The notes below the pieces were generated by a model, which did no database searches, was not told the origin of the DNA, and was given only the letters and a program-made list of their open reading frames with translations. DNA of 35,695 nucleotides from Kiritimatiellia bacterium. GTDB lineage: Bacteria > Verrucomicrobiota > Kiritimatiellia > RFP12 > UBA1067. This document shows, piece by piece, positions 26,421 to 33,959 of the stretch. Position numbers and translations under genes: made by a program. The stretch lies in NCBI GenBank assembly GCA_017544725.1, contig JAFYDR010000228.1:1-35695 (forward strand). The letters run 5' to 3'. How positions within the stretch are numbered: position 1 is the first letter of the stretch; each line of letters opens with the position of its first letter.

Positions 26421-26436
26421 TGTGAGGGCGGTGGCA

Positions 26437-26593
26437 AAGCCGGATAAGCGTTGTTAAGCCAGTTAGGCGTGTTAGGTTGGGTAAGCGTGTAAAGTGAGGC
26501 AACGGGGACGTTGCCCCTCCCCATTCTCTGCGGCCTCATACGAACCTCTGCGTGAAATTTCTCTCGTCACTCGTCATTCGTCACTCGTCACTA
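26437..26593. repeat. nonamer array, hairpin and heptamer mosaic between convergent genes
   Basis: AAGC/AGGC nonamers, one unit being 10 bp (26437-26491); hairpin GGCAACGGGGACGTTGCC (26498-26515); a unique-looking CCCCATTCTCTGCGGCCTCA element (about 26516-26560) repeated at about 29681-29725; and CGTCACT/CGTCATT heptamers (26557-26590). The heptamers encode the last residues and stop of the HzsA-related protein. Confidence 0.8.
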
Positions 26594-29256
26594 CTTCGTT
26601 TCGCCGGCTTATTAAACGCTCCTCGCCTGACCCAGCAGCTGTTACACTCGCATCCGTCTTCGACGGGGCGTCCGCACGTACCGTCGATGTCGTGGTATTT
26701 CGAATTGATAAGCGATGCGCGAATCAGTTTCAGGAGGCTCTCTCGGTCTTCGGGTTTCGTCAACCAGAGAATGCGGCTCTTTGTCTCGTCCCCGCGATTA
26801 ACCAGAGCCTCGAACGGTTGTTGGGCGATTTCTTCTCCAACCCGTTCGCGAATTGCTTCCCGCAGATGTTTCTCGCCGTTCGGATCGGTCTTGCGTAGTT
26901 CGGGACGATTCCAGCTGTAGCCGCCGCCAATGTTCCACTCCGTCACATTGAAATCCATCCAAAGAATCAGCGTCTTCCATTCCTCATCCGTCAGTTTCAC
27001 GCCGCCGTGTCCCGCTTGGAGCCGTTTCGTGAGCGGACTCGGCGCGGCGAAGTAATCGTAGGGTTTGGAGTCGATGGTTTCTGAATAGGATCGCGCTATA
27101 CTTATCTGCTCGTCCTTCACCAGACGACGGATTCCGTTCGTTCCGATAAAATCCGGTGCCTTGCCGAGTCCGTGGCAAGAGATGCAGTGACGGTCGAAAA
27201 TCGGTTGGACGCTACGGAGATAACTGAACGGTCCCACGTATCCGAGATCCACTTCAGGTTTCGGATTGTGAACGGGACGTCCCGTGCCTAACTTTGCTGG
27301 TGCTACACTTGCCATCTTGTTTTCGTGACATCCCGTACACCCCTGTATCTCACCCCGCTGCGCATAGATGAACGATCGCATGGTGTAGATTGCCATGCCG
27401 TTCTTGTCGAGTGCTTGGAGCTGAATCGGGGTCTCGGCGGGGATGCGGAACGCGGCGGAACCGTCGTCGGCTACAGGCACCGTTCCAAGTGATTCCTTGT
27501 AGATGTCGAGGTCGCCGCCCTGATTCAGCGACCAGTGCCGGACCGGACCTTGATTGAAGAGCTTGTTGATGCGCAACGCCTTTACACTTCCCTTTGGAAG
27601 TTCTACACGCGCATCATAGACATTCTCTACATAGCATACGCCTGTGTTCGGTGCTTCTTTCCTCGGTCGCAGAGTAGAAACGAGTGCGGGCGGTTTCGGA
27701 CGCTTCACGAGCGGAATCGGATTGAACGTACTCCATTCGGGGTCTTGATAGATGAGTTCGCGTCCGCCGAGCGTATCGACGAGCCACACGCCAAACGAAC
27801 GAGGATCGGGCCACGCCGCAGTCCAGCTGTGTGAGTGGAATCGAGGATGCCCTTCCGGATACTGCGTCGTATCTGGCGAGTACGATGCAAAGAACAGCGT
27901 GTCGTTTACCGGCATCGGTCCGCACCACAGCCCGCTGCCTTTCCAGCCCTCCGCTTCCGGGAAGGGACATTCTGGCGTGATGCGCGTCAACGGTTCCTCG
28001 CCGTCCTCGCCCTTGCGCGTGTCGATCAGGACGAGCGAACCGCAGGAGAAGAGATGGTGTGATGCTGCCGTCGCCACCACAAGGGGCGACTTCGGAATCG
28101 GCTTCACCTCGGTGGTGGTGAAAATCGTTTTCGAGTAGTTCCCGTAGTAGTGTCCCACGGCGGTTCCGTCCGGTCGCGTCGTCCAAAGGCTGGAGAACCA
28201 GACCGCATGACGGTTGATGTAATCCCAACGCGTGTAGCAGAGTCGCCCGTCATTCAACACGGCAGGTTCCCATTCGTTCGCCTCGCCCCACGAGAGTTGA
28301 CGGATGTCGCGTGCGCAAGACTCCCCGTCTGGCGGCAGCTCGGCGCGGTAGAGAAGCCACGCGGGCACATACCGTCCGCCGTGACAACGCGCGATTGTCT
28401 GGCATCGCGTCGAGTTGAACACGAAGCCTCCATCTGGCAGATAACACGGATCCGCATCTTCCAGCAAGATCGTTTGCCGTCCCTCCCACGTGGTCATCGG
28501 GTCTCCGGGGCATCCGGTGAGTTGCCTCACCCAACTGCCGTCCGCAGCCGCCTCGTAGATGAAGTAGCGGTGGTGCATGACGGAGAACTGACCGTCCGGC
28601 GAAGCGAAGTTCGGGTTTCCCGGATCCACCCTGTGAAGCCACTCAAGCCGCTGGTCTTGCAATTTCACGACCGCCGGTGCGCCGCAAGCCTTCGGATCCG
28701 CTTCAGGTTTGCGCGTATCGTCATTGAACGCGAAGAGGATACGGTCTCCGTTCCAGTGGAGGTCGGGATTGAGTACGGTTCCACGCGGCAGCTTCCCTTC
28801 CAGCAACACCGTCTTGTGCGGAGCGGACTGCCAGTTGTCGAGCGCGATCAATCCCGGCCCCGGTCGCGCCCAACGTCCGGCGTACTGGTCTGTCGTGCCC
28901 GACTCCTGCGAGAACGGAAGTCCGCGCTGCACGGCGAGCAGTCGCGAGAAACGCAGATCGGGATGCTTGAACAGAATGCGACGGCGTACGCTCCGCAATT
29001 CGCGCAAAGCGTTGCGCATTTCGCGTTCGTCGTTCTTCCCTTTCGCATCCGCGTACCACTGTTCATCTATCTCCAGTTCGGATTTCAACGCCGCCAGTTC
29101 TTCTGCGGAAACGCTCTGCGCGACGTAGTCGTATGTCCGATGCGCGAGTGCGATTACTTCTTCTGCCGTCTTTGACGGCATCGGAATCGATGTGCCCGAT
29201 GCGATGCTCGATACACATACCGCAACTAAAAAGAGAAAAAGTGTTTTGAATACCAT
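26581..29256 (-). CDS. HzsA-related secreted diheme protein
   Basis: 891 aa from the ATG at 29256 (MVFKTLFLFL), with AAAGGA 5 bp upstream. Signal peptide about 1-22. Residues 120-560 are a propeller-like region with repeated PDG, DIR and WSP-type blades as in the middle domain of hydrazine synthase alpha subunit relatives. Two c-type heme motifs follow, CTGCH (640-644) and CISCH (691-695), the latter in DRHCISCHGLG as in PSCyt-type domains. A late cluster CGRPVEDGCECNSC (about 866-879) is unexplained. Relatives are common in PVC genomes outside anammox, so hydrazine synthesis is not implied; the substrate is unknown. The final SSDE and TGA come from the repeat heptamers. Confidence 0.87.
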   Translation of the reverse strand: MVFKTLFLFLVAVCVSSIASGTSIPMPSKTAEEVIALAHRTYDYVAQSVSAEELAALKSELEIDEQWYADAKGKNDEREMRNALRELRSVRRRILFKHPDLRFSRLLAVQRGLPFSQESGTTDQYAGRWARPGPGLIALDNWQSAPHKTVLLEGKLPRGTVLNPDLHWNGDRILFAFNDDTRKPEADPKACGAPAVVKLQDQRLEWLHRVDPGNPNFASPDGQFSVMHHRYFIYEAAADGSWVRQLTGCPGDPMTTWEGRQTILLEDADPCYLPDGGFVFNSTRCQTIARCHGGRYVPAWLLYRAELPPDGESCARDIRQLSWGEANEWEPAVLNDGRLCYTRWDYINRHAVWFSSLWTTRPDGTAVGHYYGNYSKTIFTTTEVKPIPKSPLVVATAASHHLFSCGSLVLIDTRKGEDGEEPLTRITPECPFPEAEGWKGSGLWCGPMPVNDTLFFASYSPDTTQYPEGHPRFHSHSWTAAWPDPRSFGVWLVDTLGGRELIYQDPEWSTFNPIPLVKRPKPPALVSTLRPRKEAPNTGVCYVENVYDARVELPKGSVKALRINKLFNQGPVRHWSLNQGGDLDIYKESLGTVPVADDGSAAFRIPAETPIQLQALDKNGMAIYTMRSFIYAQRGEIQGCTGCHENKMASVAPAKLGTGRPVHNPKPEVDLGYVGPFSYLRSVQPIFDRHCISCHGLGKAPDFIGTNGIRRLVKDEQISIARSYSETIDSKPYDYFAAPSPLTKRLQAGHGGVKLTDEEWKTLILWMDFNVTEWNIGGGYSWNRPELRKTDPNGEKHLREAIRERVGEEIAQQPFEALVNRGDETKSRILWLTKPEDRESLLKLIRASLINSKYHDIDGTCGRPVEDGCECNSCWVRRGAFNKPAKRSSDE

Positions 29257-29562
29257 GTCCGTCCTTTCGTCGAAAGCGAGGCATCTGGCTAACACCCGTT
29301 ACCTTTCGCTGAAAGAGTCTCGCAAACAGCCCACAGGAAGTCAAGCCAGCTTTTAGGGGGCAACGGGGACGTTGGTTCCTTTGAAATGGTTAAAAGGTAA
29401 ATCGCCGCTACGCGGCTTGAAATTGGTGGCCATCCGAACGTATTTGTGTATTCCACCGTCGTCTTTTGAAAATGAAAGCAACAGAAACAACTTGTTTTTA
29501 GAACACGGGCTAACTCGCCCGCACCGCGCACGGGAATGTTTACGGGGATAACTTTCGACAAG
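29257..29562. repeat. leader of the HzsA-related gene and repeat elements
   Basis: Minus-strand leader with two copies of a small hairpin, CTTTC-gac-GAAAG (29263-29276) containing the ribosome site and CTTTC-agc-GAAAG (29302-29315). A weak promoter TTGACT-N17-GAGACT lies upstream, at about 29316-29344. Then a GGCAACGGGGACGTTG half-hairpin (29359-29376) and a copy of the GCGCACGGGAATGTTTACGG element ending CTTTCGACAAG (29516-29562). The 29257-30298 gap shows no gene. Confidence 0.6.
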
Positions 29563-29609
29563 GTTAGAAGGATCAAACGGTCACCACAAGCGCACTCCTC
29601 CCCATTTGA

Positions 29610-29764
29610 GGCAACGAGGACGTTGCCCCTTCCGCTTTCATTCGTCATTACGGGCGAAATGAGGCAATGGGGACATTGCCCCTCCCCATTCTCTGCGGCC
29701 TCATGCGCCTCTGCGTGAAATTTCTCTCGTCACTCGCCATTTGTCATTGCCGCCGCAAGGCGGC
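29610..29764. repeat. paired GGCAAC hairpins, shared element and GCCGCC hairpin
   Basis: GGCAACGAGGACGTTGCC (29610-29627) and GGCAATGGGGACATTGCC (29663-29680). The second differs from the common form by C to T in one arm and G to A in the other, keeping the pair. The CCCCATTCTCTGCGGCCTCA element and TCACTCG words follow, then GCCGCC-gcaa-GGCGGC (29749-29764). Confidence 0.8.
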
Positions 29765-29799
29765 GCTTCATTCTGAACGAAGTGAAGGGGCGAAGGTAC

Positions 29800-29976
29800 A
29801 CAGACGGGGGCAAGCGTAGCGCAGCCCCCGGAATCAAGTAAAGGCACGTTAGCCCTGAAGGACGACGGAAAGCGACGTGGTATGTCGTGCGGTGGTGCAT
29901 TGTTCCGTCACCCTTTCAGGGCTTGGCTGATACTGGTCGTACTGCCGGGGGCTACGCTTCGCTCACCCCCGTCTGT
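29800..29976. repeat. 177-bp nested inverted-repeat element
   Basis: Outer arms of 32 bp (29800-29831 and 29945-29976) match at 28 of 32 positions in inverted orientation, beginning ACAGACGGGGGC and ending GCCCCCGTCTGT-like. Inner arms (29851-29870 and 29903-29923), AGCCCTGAAGGACGACGGAA and its inexact complement, pair inside them. No open frame of note lies within. It looks like a MITE-sized palindromic element or large hairpin. Confidence 0.8.
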
Positions 29977-29983
29977 ATAATTG

Positions 29984-30128
29984 ATGCCCCTTCAGGGCTA
30001 AACGGTCACGACAAGCGTGTCGCGTTCGATAGCAATCGATGGCACTCGATAGCTACCGATGACACGCGATATGCCACCTTTATTCTTCATTTTTATCTTT
30101 TCATGCTTCATTGCTTCCGCTTCTCAGC
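29984..30128. repeat. mosaic: CTTCAGGGC palindrome, CGAT/CGACA words, TTCTCAGC
   Basis: GCCCCTTCAGGGC with GGTCACGACAAG (29984-30016), CGAT words and GACACGC words (30020-30075), TTCATT words (30079-30112), then TTCCGCTTCTCAGC (30113-30128) and a TCGGCTTCG...CGAAGCCGA palindrome (30130-30153). Confidence 0.7.
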
Positions 30129-30168
30129 TGTCGGCTTCGCGAAGCGAAGCCGACTTGGGCGTTTACGC

Positions 30169-30197
30169 TTGACTATCGGCGGGGGTGGTGGGATAAT
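30169..30197 (+). promoter_or_regulatory. candidate distal promoter of the 30299 operon
   Basis: TTGACT, 17-bp GC-rich spacer, GATAAT. It would give a leader of about 95 nt. Confidence 0.45.
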
Positions 30198-30229
30198 GCT
30201 TGCGTTATCTGTTCGTCTCTCGTTGAAGG

Positions 30230-30258
30230 TTGACAGAATGGATAGGTTTGGCGGTAAT
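30230..30258 (+). promoter_or_regulatory. candidate proximal promoter of the 30299 operon
   Basis: A perfect TTGACA, 17-bp spacer, GGTAAT (4 of 6), about 40 nt before the ATG at 30299. No clear Shine-Dalgarno precedes that ATG. Confidence 0.5.
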
Positions 30259-30298
30259 GTGAGACTACGACCTAGAACTCGGAACGCAGAACTCCAAA

Positions 30299-31282
30299 AT
30301 GAAAGCAGGTATCATCCAAAAAGTGATTTGCGGCGCAGTGGTCGCGTGGTTCGCGTTTGGCGCACAGGCAGAGTCGATCCTATCGGCTCAAGTAATTGGT
30401 CGTCCCGTTCCCAACAAGGCAACTGCCGAGACCAAAGCGGACTCGAAACATTATGGTTACTGGCTGTTCAGCAAAAACATGAATCTGGTCGATCTCAATG
30501 CCTTGAAAGAACTCGGGGTGACGGATCTTTTGTTACATGATCAAGCCCTTACCCAATTCGGTCAACCCGCAGTCGAGGCTTGGATCGAAAAGGCAAATGC
30601 GGTTGGAATCAAGGTCCATATTTGGTTGCAGGCATTCTATACCGGGAGGTGGGTGAATCCCGTCAAAAAAGGGGCGCCCAATCTCGTTTTGTTTGGAAGG
30701 ATATTGGCTCACGCGAAACAATGTGCACGAATTCGCGGAGTCGGCGGAATCCACTTTGATTACATGCGGTGCGGAGGTTTGGCCTATAAAACCCCTGGTT
30801 CAACAGAAGCGATTACCCGATTCGCCAAGTATGCCGTTCAACATCTGCATCAGGTGAAACCGGATTTGATTGTTTCCGGGGCTATCATGCCGGAAACAAC
30901 TGAAACTCCGCGCTACTACGGGCAGGACTATCCGGAACTCAGTCGATATTTGGATGTGGTGATCCCGATGATTTACAAGGGAAACTTTCATGCGGACTCA
31001 CCGTGGATTTCAAAGACGACAAAGTGGTACGTCCAGCATTCGAAAGGTGCCAAAGTCTGGGTGGGGCTGCAGGGGTATCGAGCCATGAAAAATGTGACTC
31101 TGCTTCCGCCCGATGAAATGAAAGCTGATGTAGATGCGACACTGGAAGCCGGTGCAGATGCGGCGATCATATTTCGTTGGGGGTTGACCAATTTTGTGAA
31201 GCCCGGTGGTGAGCCTGCTAAGACATCAGCGGAAATTCCCGCGACAACTGAAAAGCAGAAAAGCGGGGAAGCCAAGAAGTGA
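30299..31282 (+). CDS. secreted TIM-barrel putative glycoside hydrolase (GHL10/DUF4015-like)
   Basis: 327 aa with a signal peptide of about 24 residues. Barrel-like motifs in order: YGYWLFSKNM, VTDLLLHDQAL, VGIKVHIWLQAF, GGIHFDYMRCGG (Asp154, likely acid or nucleophile), SGAIMPETTE, LDVVIPMIYKGNF, AKVWVGLQGY and AGADAAIIFRWG. This is the layout of the putative-glycosidase TIM barrels of the GHL10/DUF187 and DUF4015 groups. IHFDYMR...AYKTPGSTEAIT also recalls segments of methanogen pseudomurein-associated proteins as I remember them (inference). The C-terminal 25 residues are Lys/Thr-rich and low-complexity. It is followed after 32 bp by the GH89-like gene, probably co-transcribed. Confidence 0.8.
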   Translation: MKAGIIQKVICGAVVAWFAFGAQAESILSAQVIGRPVPNKATAETKADSKHYGYWLFSKNMNLVDLNALKELGVTDLLLHDQALTQFGQPAVEAWIEKANAVGIKVHIWLQAFYTGRWVNPVKKGAPNLVLFGRILAHAKQCARIRGVGGIHFDYMRCGGLAYKTPGSTEAITRFAKYAVQHLHQVKPDLIVSGAIMPETTETPRYYGQDYPELSRYLDVVIPMIYKGNFHADSPWISKTTKWYVQHSKGAKVWVGLQGYRAMKNVTLLPPDEMKADVDATLEAGADAAIIFRWGLTNFVKPGGEPAKTSAEIPATTEKQKSGEAKK

Positions 31283-31314
31283 AGGTAACAATGGGAAAAA
31301 GGAGACAGCAGATC

Positions 31315-33507
31315 ATGAATCGGATGTGTTTGACTGTAACGGCAGTTCTGTTAACGTTGGCTTGTCGGGCGGCGGATGCCTCCGATGCCTTTGCGGGACC
31401 GCGTGCCGAATTCGCGAAGTACTATCGCCAGATCGTGGGGAAGGAGGTGCCGCAGGGTGCCGTCACGTTTGCGATCGACCCGAAGGTATCGGCATCTGGC
31501 AAGGACGCCTACGCGATTACGAGCGAGGGCGCGGGGGTGAAAATTACTGGTTCGAATCTGCGTAGCGTCTTCTACGGCGTGTACGATCTGCTGGAACGGC
31601 GTGGCGGTTGTCGCTGGTTTTGGGATGGTGATATCGTGCCGAAAAAAGGAGCGTTCGACCTTTCAGGCCTGAATGTGAAGGAGGAGGCGCACTTCGAGTA
31701 TCGCGGCATTCGGTATTTCGCCCATCGCGGACTCACGCGCTTTCAGGCGGAGCATTGGGGACTGGAGGACTGGAAGAAAGAGATCGACTGGTGCCTCAAG
31801 CGTCGCCTCAACGTGTTCATGCTACGCATCGGGCAGGACGATCTTTTCCAGCTAACCTTCCCGGAAGTCTGCGCCTATCCCGATCCCTCCAAACCGCTCC
31901 CCGGACACGGGAACGGCTATGACGACCGTTCGCTCTTTTGGAGTCTCCAGTATCGCGGCAAACTGCGCAGGGATATTCAGAAATACGGGTTCGATCGAGG
32001 ACTGATGGTGCCGGAGGATTTCGGTACGATGACGCACTGGTACTCGCGTACTCCTGAGGACTTCCTCGACAAAATGAAGCCGCCTTTCCTGCCGCAGACG
32101 CGCGGATATACTGGGCGCAATGGACTGGTCTGGGACATCCGTGACAATAAGTGGGTGGAGGAATACTGGAAGATGACGAAGGTCGCCGTGGATGCTTACG
32201 GCGAAGGGGCTGCCAAGCAGCAGCTTCTGCACACCATCGGGTTGGGCGAGCGGATGGTCTTCGATGACCGTAAACAGAATCTCGATCTCAAAATCGAAGC
32301 GCTGAAGAAATTCCTCACCTGTGCGCACCGCGACTATCCCGACACGAAGGTGCTGATCGCCGGATGGGACTTTTACAACAAGTGGAGACCCGACGAGGTG
32401 AAGGCACTCCTGCCGCATCTTGACCCGAAACGCGACATCATTTGGGACTACGAGGCTGACGTGGCACCGATTGGGCACAAGAACAACTTCACCACCTGGG
32501 GGGTGATCGGAAACTTCCCCTACACCTTCTCTATCTTCCTTGCCTACGAGAAAGCGCTCGACGCGCGCGCCAACTACCCGATTATTGAGCAACGCCAGAA
32601 ACTCGTGCAGAACGATCCCGCTTGCGTGGGTTATATCTTCTGGCCAGAATCGAGTCACACGGACACGCTTTGCCTGCGCTTCTTCACGGCCAACGCTTGG
32701 TCGAAGTCGCCTGTGCTGCACGGTGATGTGTTGGACGAGATGTGCGCGAGCCGTTACGGCGAACACGCCGCACTGATGAGAGCTGCATGGAAGGCGGCGC
32801 TTCCGGCGTCGTATCTCCGCGACTGGGGAGAGAACTATTCGCACGCCTCGCTCGGAATCGGCAGTGAGGTGGGTGACCTCTCGCCGAGGATTACGAGTTG
32901 GATGAAGCCTGTCACGGAAGCGCAGGAGGTTTTCGGTCTCCTCTCTTACGTACCGTGGAACGATCCGTTCATCCAGCGCGACACAATCGACATTGCGCGC
33001 ATGGCGCTTGATCGCGTGATCTCCCTGCGTATCTTTGAGTTCAGTCGCGATTTCACCGCCTGGCGGAAGGGAAAGCGCGATGGTGGTGACCTTCCCGGCC
33101 GTGCGGGGAAAATCGCGACGCTTGCCGGCAAGATGGCCGATTTGCTTGCGCTCCACACCGACTATTCGCTCTGGGAGTCGTACCAGCGGCTCGACGCCAT
33201 CGAGAAGGTAACCAACCCGGAGTTCACCAAGACGCTCTTTGAGAATGCTTCATGCGGATACTGCCGTAGCCACCAATACGAGCTGGCGCGCTATTGGTAC
33301 GCCGCGCACATCAAGGCCGTGGCGGCGAACCTTGCAAAGGCGATAGCGGCGGACGACCGCAAGATCACCGTTTCCATCAACTCGGAACCGGAGCGTGTTG
33401 CGCTCAAGTCAAAGCCGCTCGAATCGCTGAAACCAACCTTGCCGCGCACGGAGGAGAATTTCCGCAAGGTGATGCGCGAGATTCGAGAAATCGCTTCTGG
33501 TTTTTAG
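31315..33507 (+). CDS. secreted GH89-like alpha-N-acetylglucosaminidase
   Basis: 730 aa from the ATG at 31315, preceded by AAGGAG about 10 bp upstream; a GTG at 31279 would add 12 residues ahead of the signal peptide. Signal peptide about 1-22. Residues 25-125 are an N-terminal alpha/beta domain (GSNLRSVFYGVYDLLERRGG). The TIM barrel (128-470) follows human NAGLU: EDWKKEIDWCLKRRLNV, GQDDLF, GERM with Glu312 near the acid/base site, VLIAGWDF and WPESSHTD with Glu445 at the nucleophile position. A helical C-terminal domain runs 480-730. The family removes terminal alpha-GlcNAc, for example from heparan sulfate or mucin. The distance from NAGLU is large, so substrate is uncertain. The stop is 1 bp before a GCCGCC hairpin. 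Confidence 0.82.
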   Translation: MNRMCLTVTAVLLTLACRAADASDAFAGPRAEFAKYYRQIVGKEVPQGAVTFAIDPKVSASGKDAYAITSEGAGVKITGSNLRSVFYGVYDLLERRGGCRWFWDGDIVPKKGAFDLSGLNVKEEAHFEYRGIRYFAHRGLTRFQAEHWGLEDWKKEIDWCLKRRLNVFMLRIGQDDLFQLTFPEVCAYPDPSKPLPGHGNGYDDRSLFWSLQYRGKLRRDIQKYGFDRGLMVPEDFGTMTHWYSRTPEDFLDKMKPPFLPQTRGYTGRNGLVWDIRDNKWVEEYWKMTKVAVDAYGEGAAKQQLLHTIGLGERMVFDDRKQNLDLKIEALKKFLTCAHRDYPDTKVLIAGWDFYNKWRPDEVKALLPHLDPKRDIIWDYEADVAPIGHKNNFTTWGVIGNFPYTFSIFLAYEKALDARANYPIIEQRQKLVQNDPACVGYIFWPESSHTDTLCLRFFTANAWSKSPVLHGDVLDEMCASRYGEHAALMRAAWKAALPASYLRDWGENYSHASLGIGSEVGDLSPRITSWMKPVTEAQEVFGLLSYVPWNDPFIQRDTIDIARMALDRVISLRIFEFSRDFTAWRKGKRDGGDLPGRAGKIATLAGKMADLLALHTDYSLWESYQRLDAIEKVTNPEFTKTLFENASCGYCRSHQYELARYWYAAHIKAVAANLAKAIAADDRKITVSINSEPERVALKSKPLESLKPTLPRTEENFRKVMREIREIASGF

Positions 33508-33508
33508 G

Positions 33509-33733
33509 GGCGGCTAACGCCGCCAACGACGAATGACGAATTACGAATGAAGAATTGTAGCATTTCATTTGTGATAGCCGCCCCGTGAGGGGCAACGTCC
33601 CCGTTGCCCGACACGGAACGGACCGGCGAGATTGTCGGCTAAACACCCGTCCCCACCGTCTCCATCGTCCCCGTTCTTCAGCCGGCGACACGCCGCCCTC
33701 ATTCTTCATTTTTCATTGCCGCCGCAAGGCGGC
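33509..33733. repeat. hairpins and left repeat region upstream of the ATPase
   Basis: GGCGGC-taac-GCCGCC (33509-33524), ACGAATG heptamers (about 33526-33556), GGCAACGTCCCCGTTGCC (33591-33608), the left 71-bp direct repeat (33603-33673), TCATTC words, and GCCGCC-gcaa-GGCGGC (33718-33733) followed by GAACGAAGTGA as at 29776-29786. Confidence 0.8.
33603..33673 (+). repeat. left 71-bp direct repeat flanking the ATPase gene
   Basis: Begins GTTGCCCGACACGGAACGG and ends CATCGTCCCCG. It matches 35417-35487 at 67 of 71 positions with no gaps; the two copies are 1814 bp apart and bracket only the ATPase gene, its promoter and small repeats. Confidence 0.88.
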
Positions 33734-33792
33734 GCTTCATTCGTCGTTCCGAACGAAGTGAGGCAACGCTCCTTCTTTCTTCACCCCAGATA

Positions 33793-33916
33793 CTATGAAA
33801 CTCTGCGGAAAATCTATTTTAATTTGATTTTCAGCAGAGTATAGCGCGAAAAATGTATCAAATCTTCATTTATTTAGCTAAAAATCAATTTTCAGTTTAC
33901 ATTCCGCAGAGTATAG
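33793..33916. promoter_or_regulatory. three CCGCAGAGTATAG-type boxes (operator candidates)
   Basis: Box 1 is inverted, CTATGAAACTCTGCGG (33793-33808). Box 2 is GCAGAGTATAG (33834-33844). Box 3 is CCGCAGAGTATAG (33904-33916), inside the promoter spacer. Boxes 1 and 2 also form a 15-bp inverted repeat, ACTCTGCGGAAAATC against GATTTTCAGCAGAGT, matching at 14 of 15 positions with an 11-nt AT-rich loop. The region is far more AT-rich than its surroundings. Confidence 0.75.
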
Positions 33917-33925
33917 TGGTATAAT
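33896..33925 (+). promoter_or_regulatory. consensus promoter of the ATPase gene
   Basis: TTTACA, 18-bp spacer holding box 3, TATAAT; then about 34 nt to the ATG at 33960 with AGGAAAGGGG (33944-33953) as ribosome site. Confidence 0.8.
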
Positions 33926-33959
33926 TTAGTTGTCTTTTCAAATAGGAAAGGGGTAAGCT

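Noticed and set aside
26581..29256. Hydrazine synthase subunit and anammox metabolism
   Set aside because: HzsA-related proteins are widespread in PVC bacteria without anammox; no beta or gamma subunit or hydroxylamine oxidoreductase is present.
29800..29976. Insertion sequence
   Set aside because: Too short for a transposase gene and no target-site duplication was found; kept only as a palindromic element.
29296..30298. tRNA or structured RNA gene in the largest gap
   Set aside because: No cloverleaf with acceptor, D and T arms could be traced; the structure is explained by repeat hairpins.
29887..30540. Plus-strand open frame of 217 codons
   Set aside because: It runs through the inverted-repeat element, several repeat modules and both promoters, then overlaps the 30299 gene out of frame.
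31852..33156. Long minus-strand open frame (434 codons)
   Set aside because: Antisense to the GH89-like gene, whose motifs match a known family along its length.
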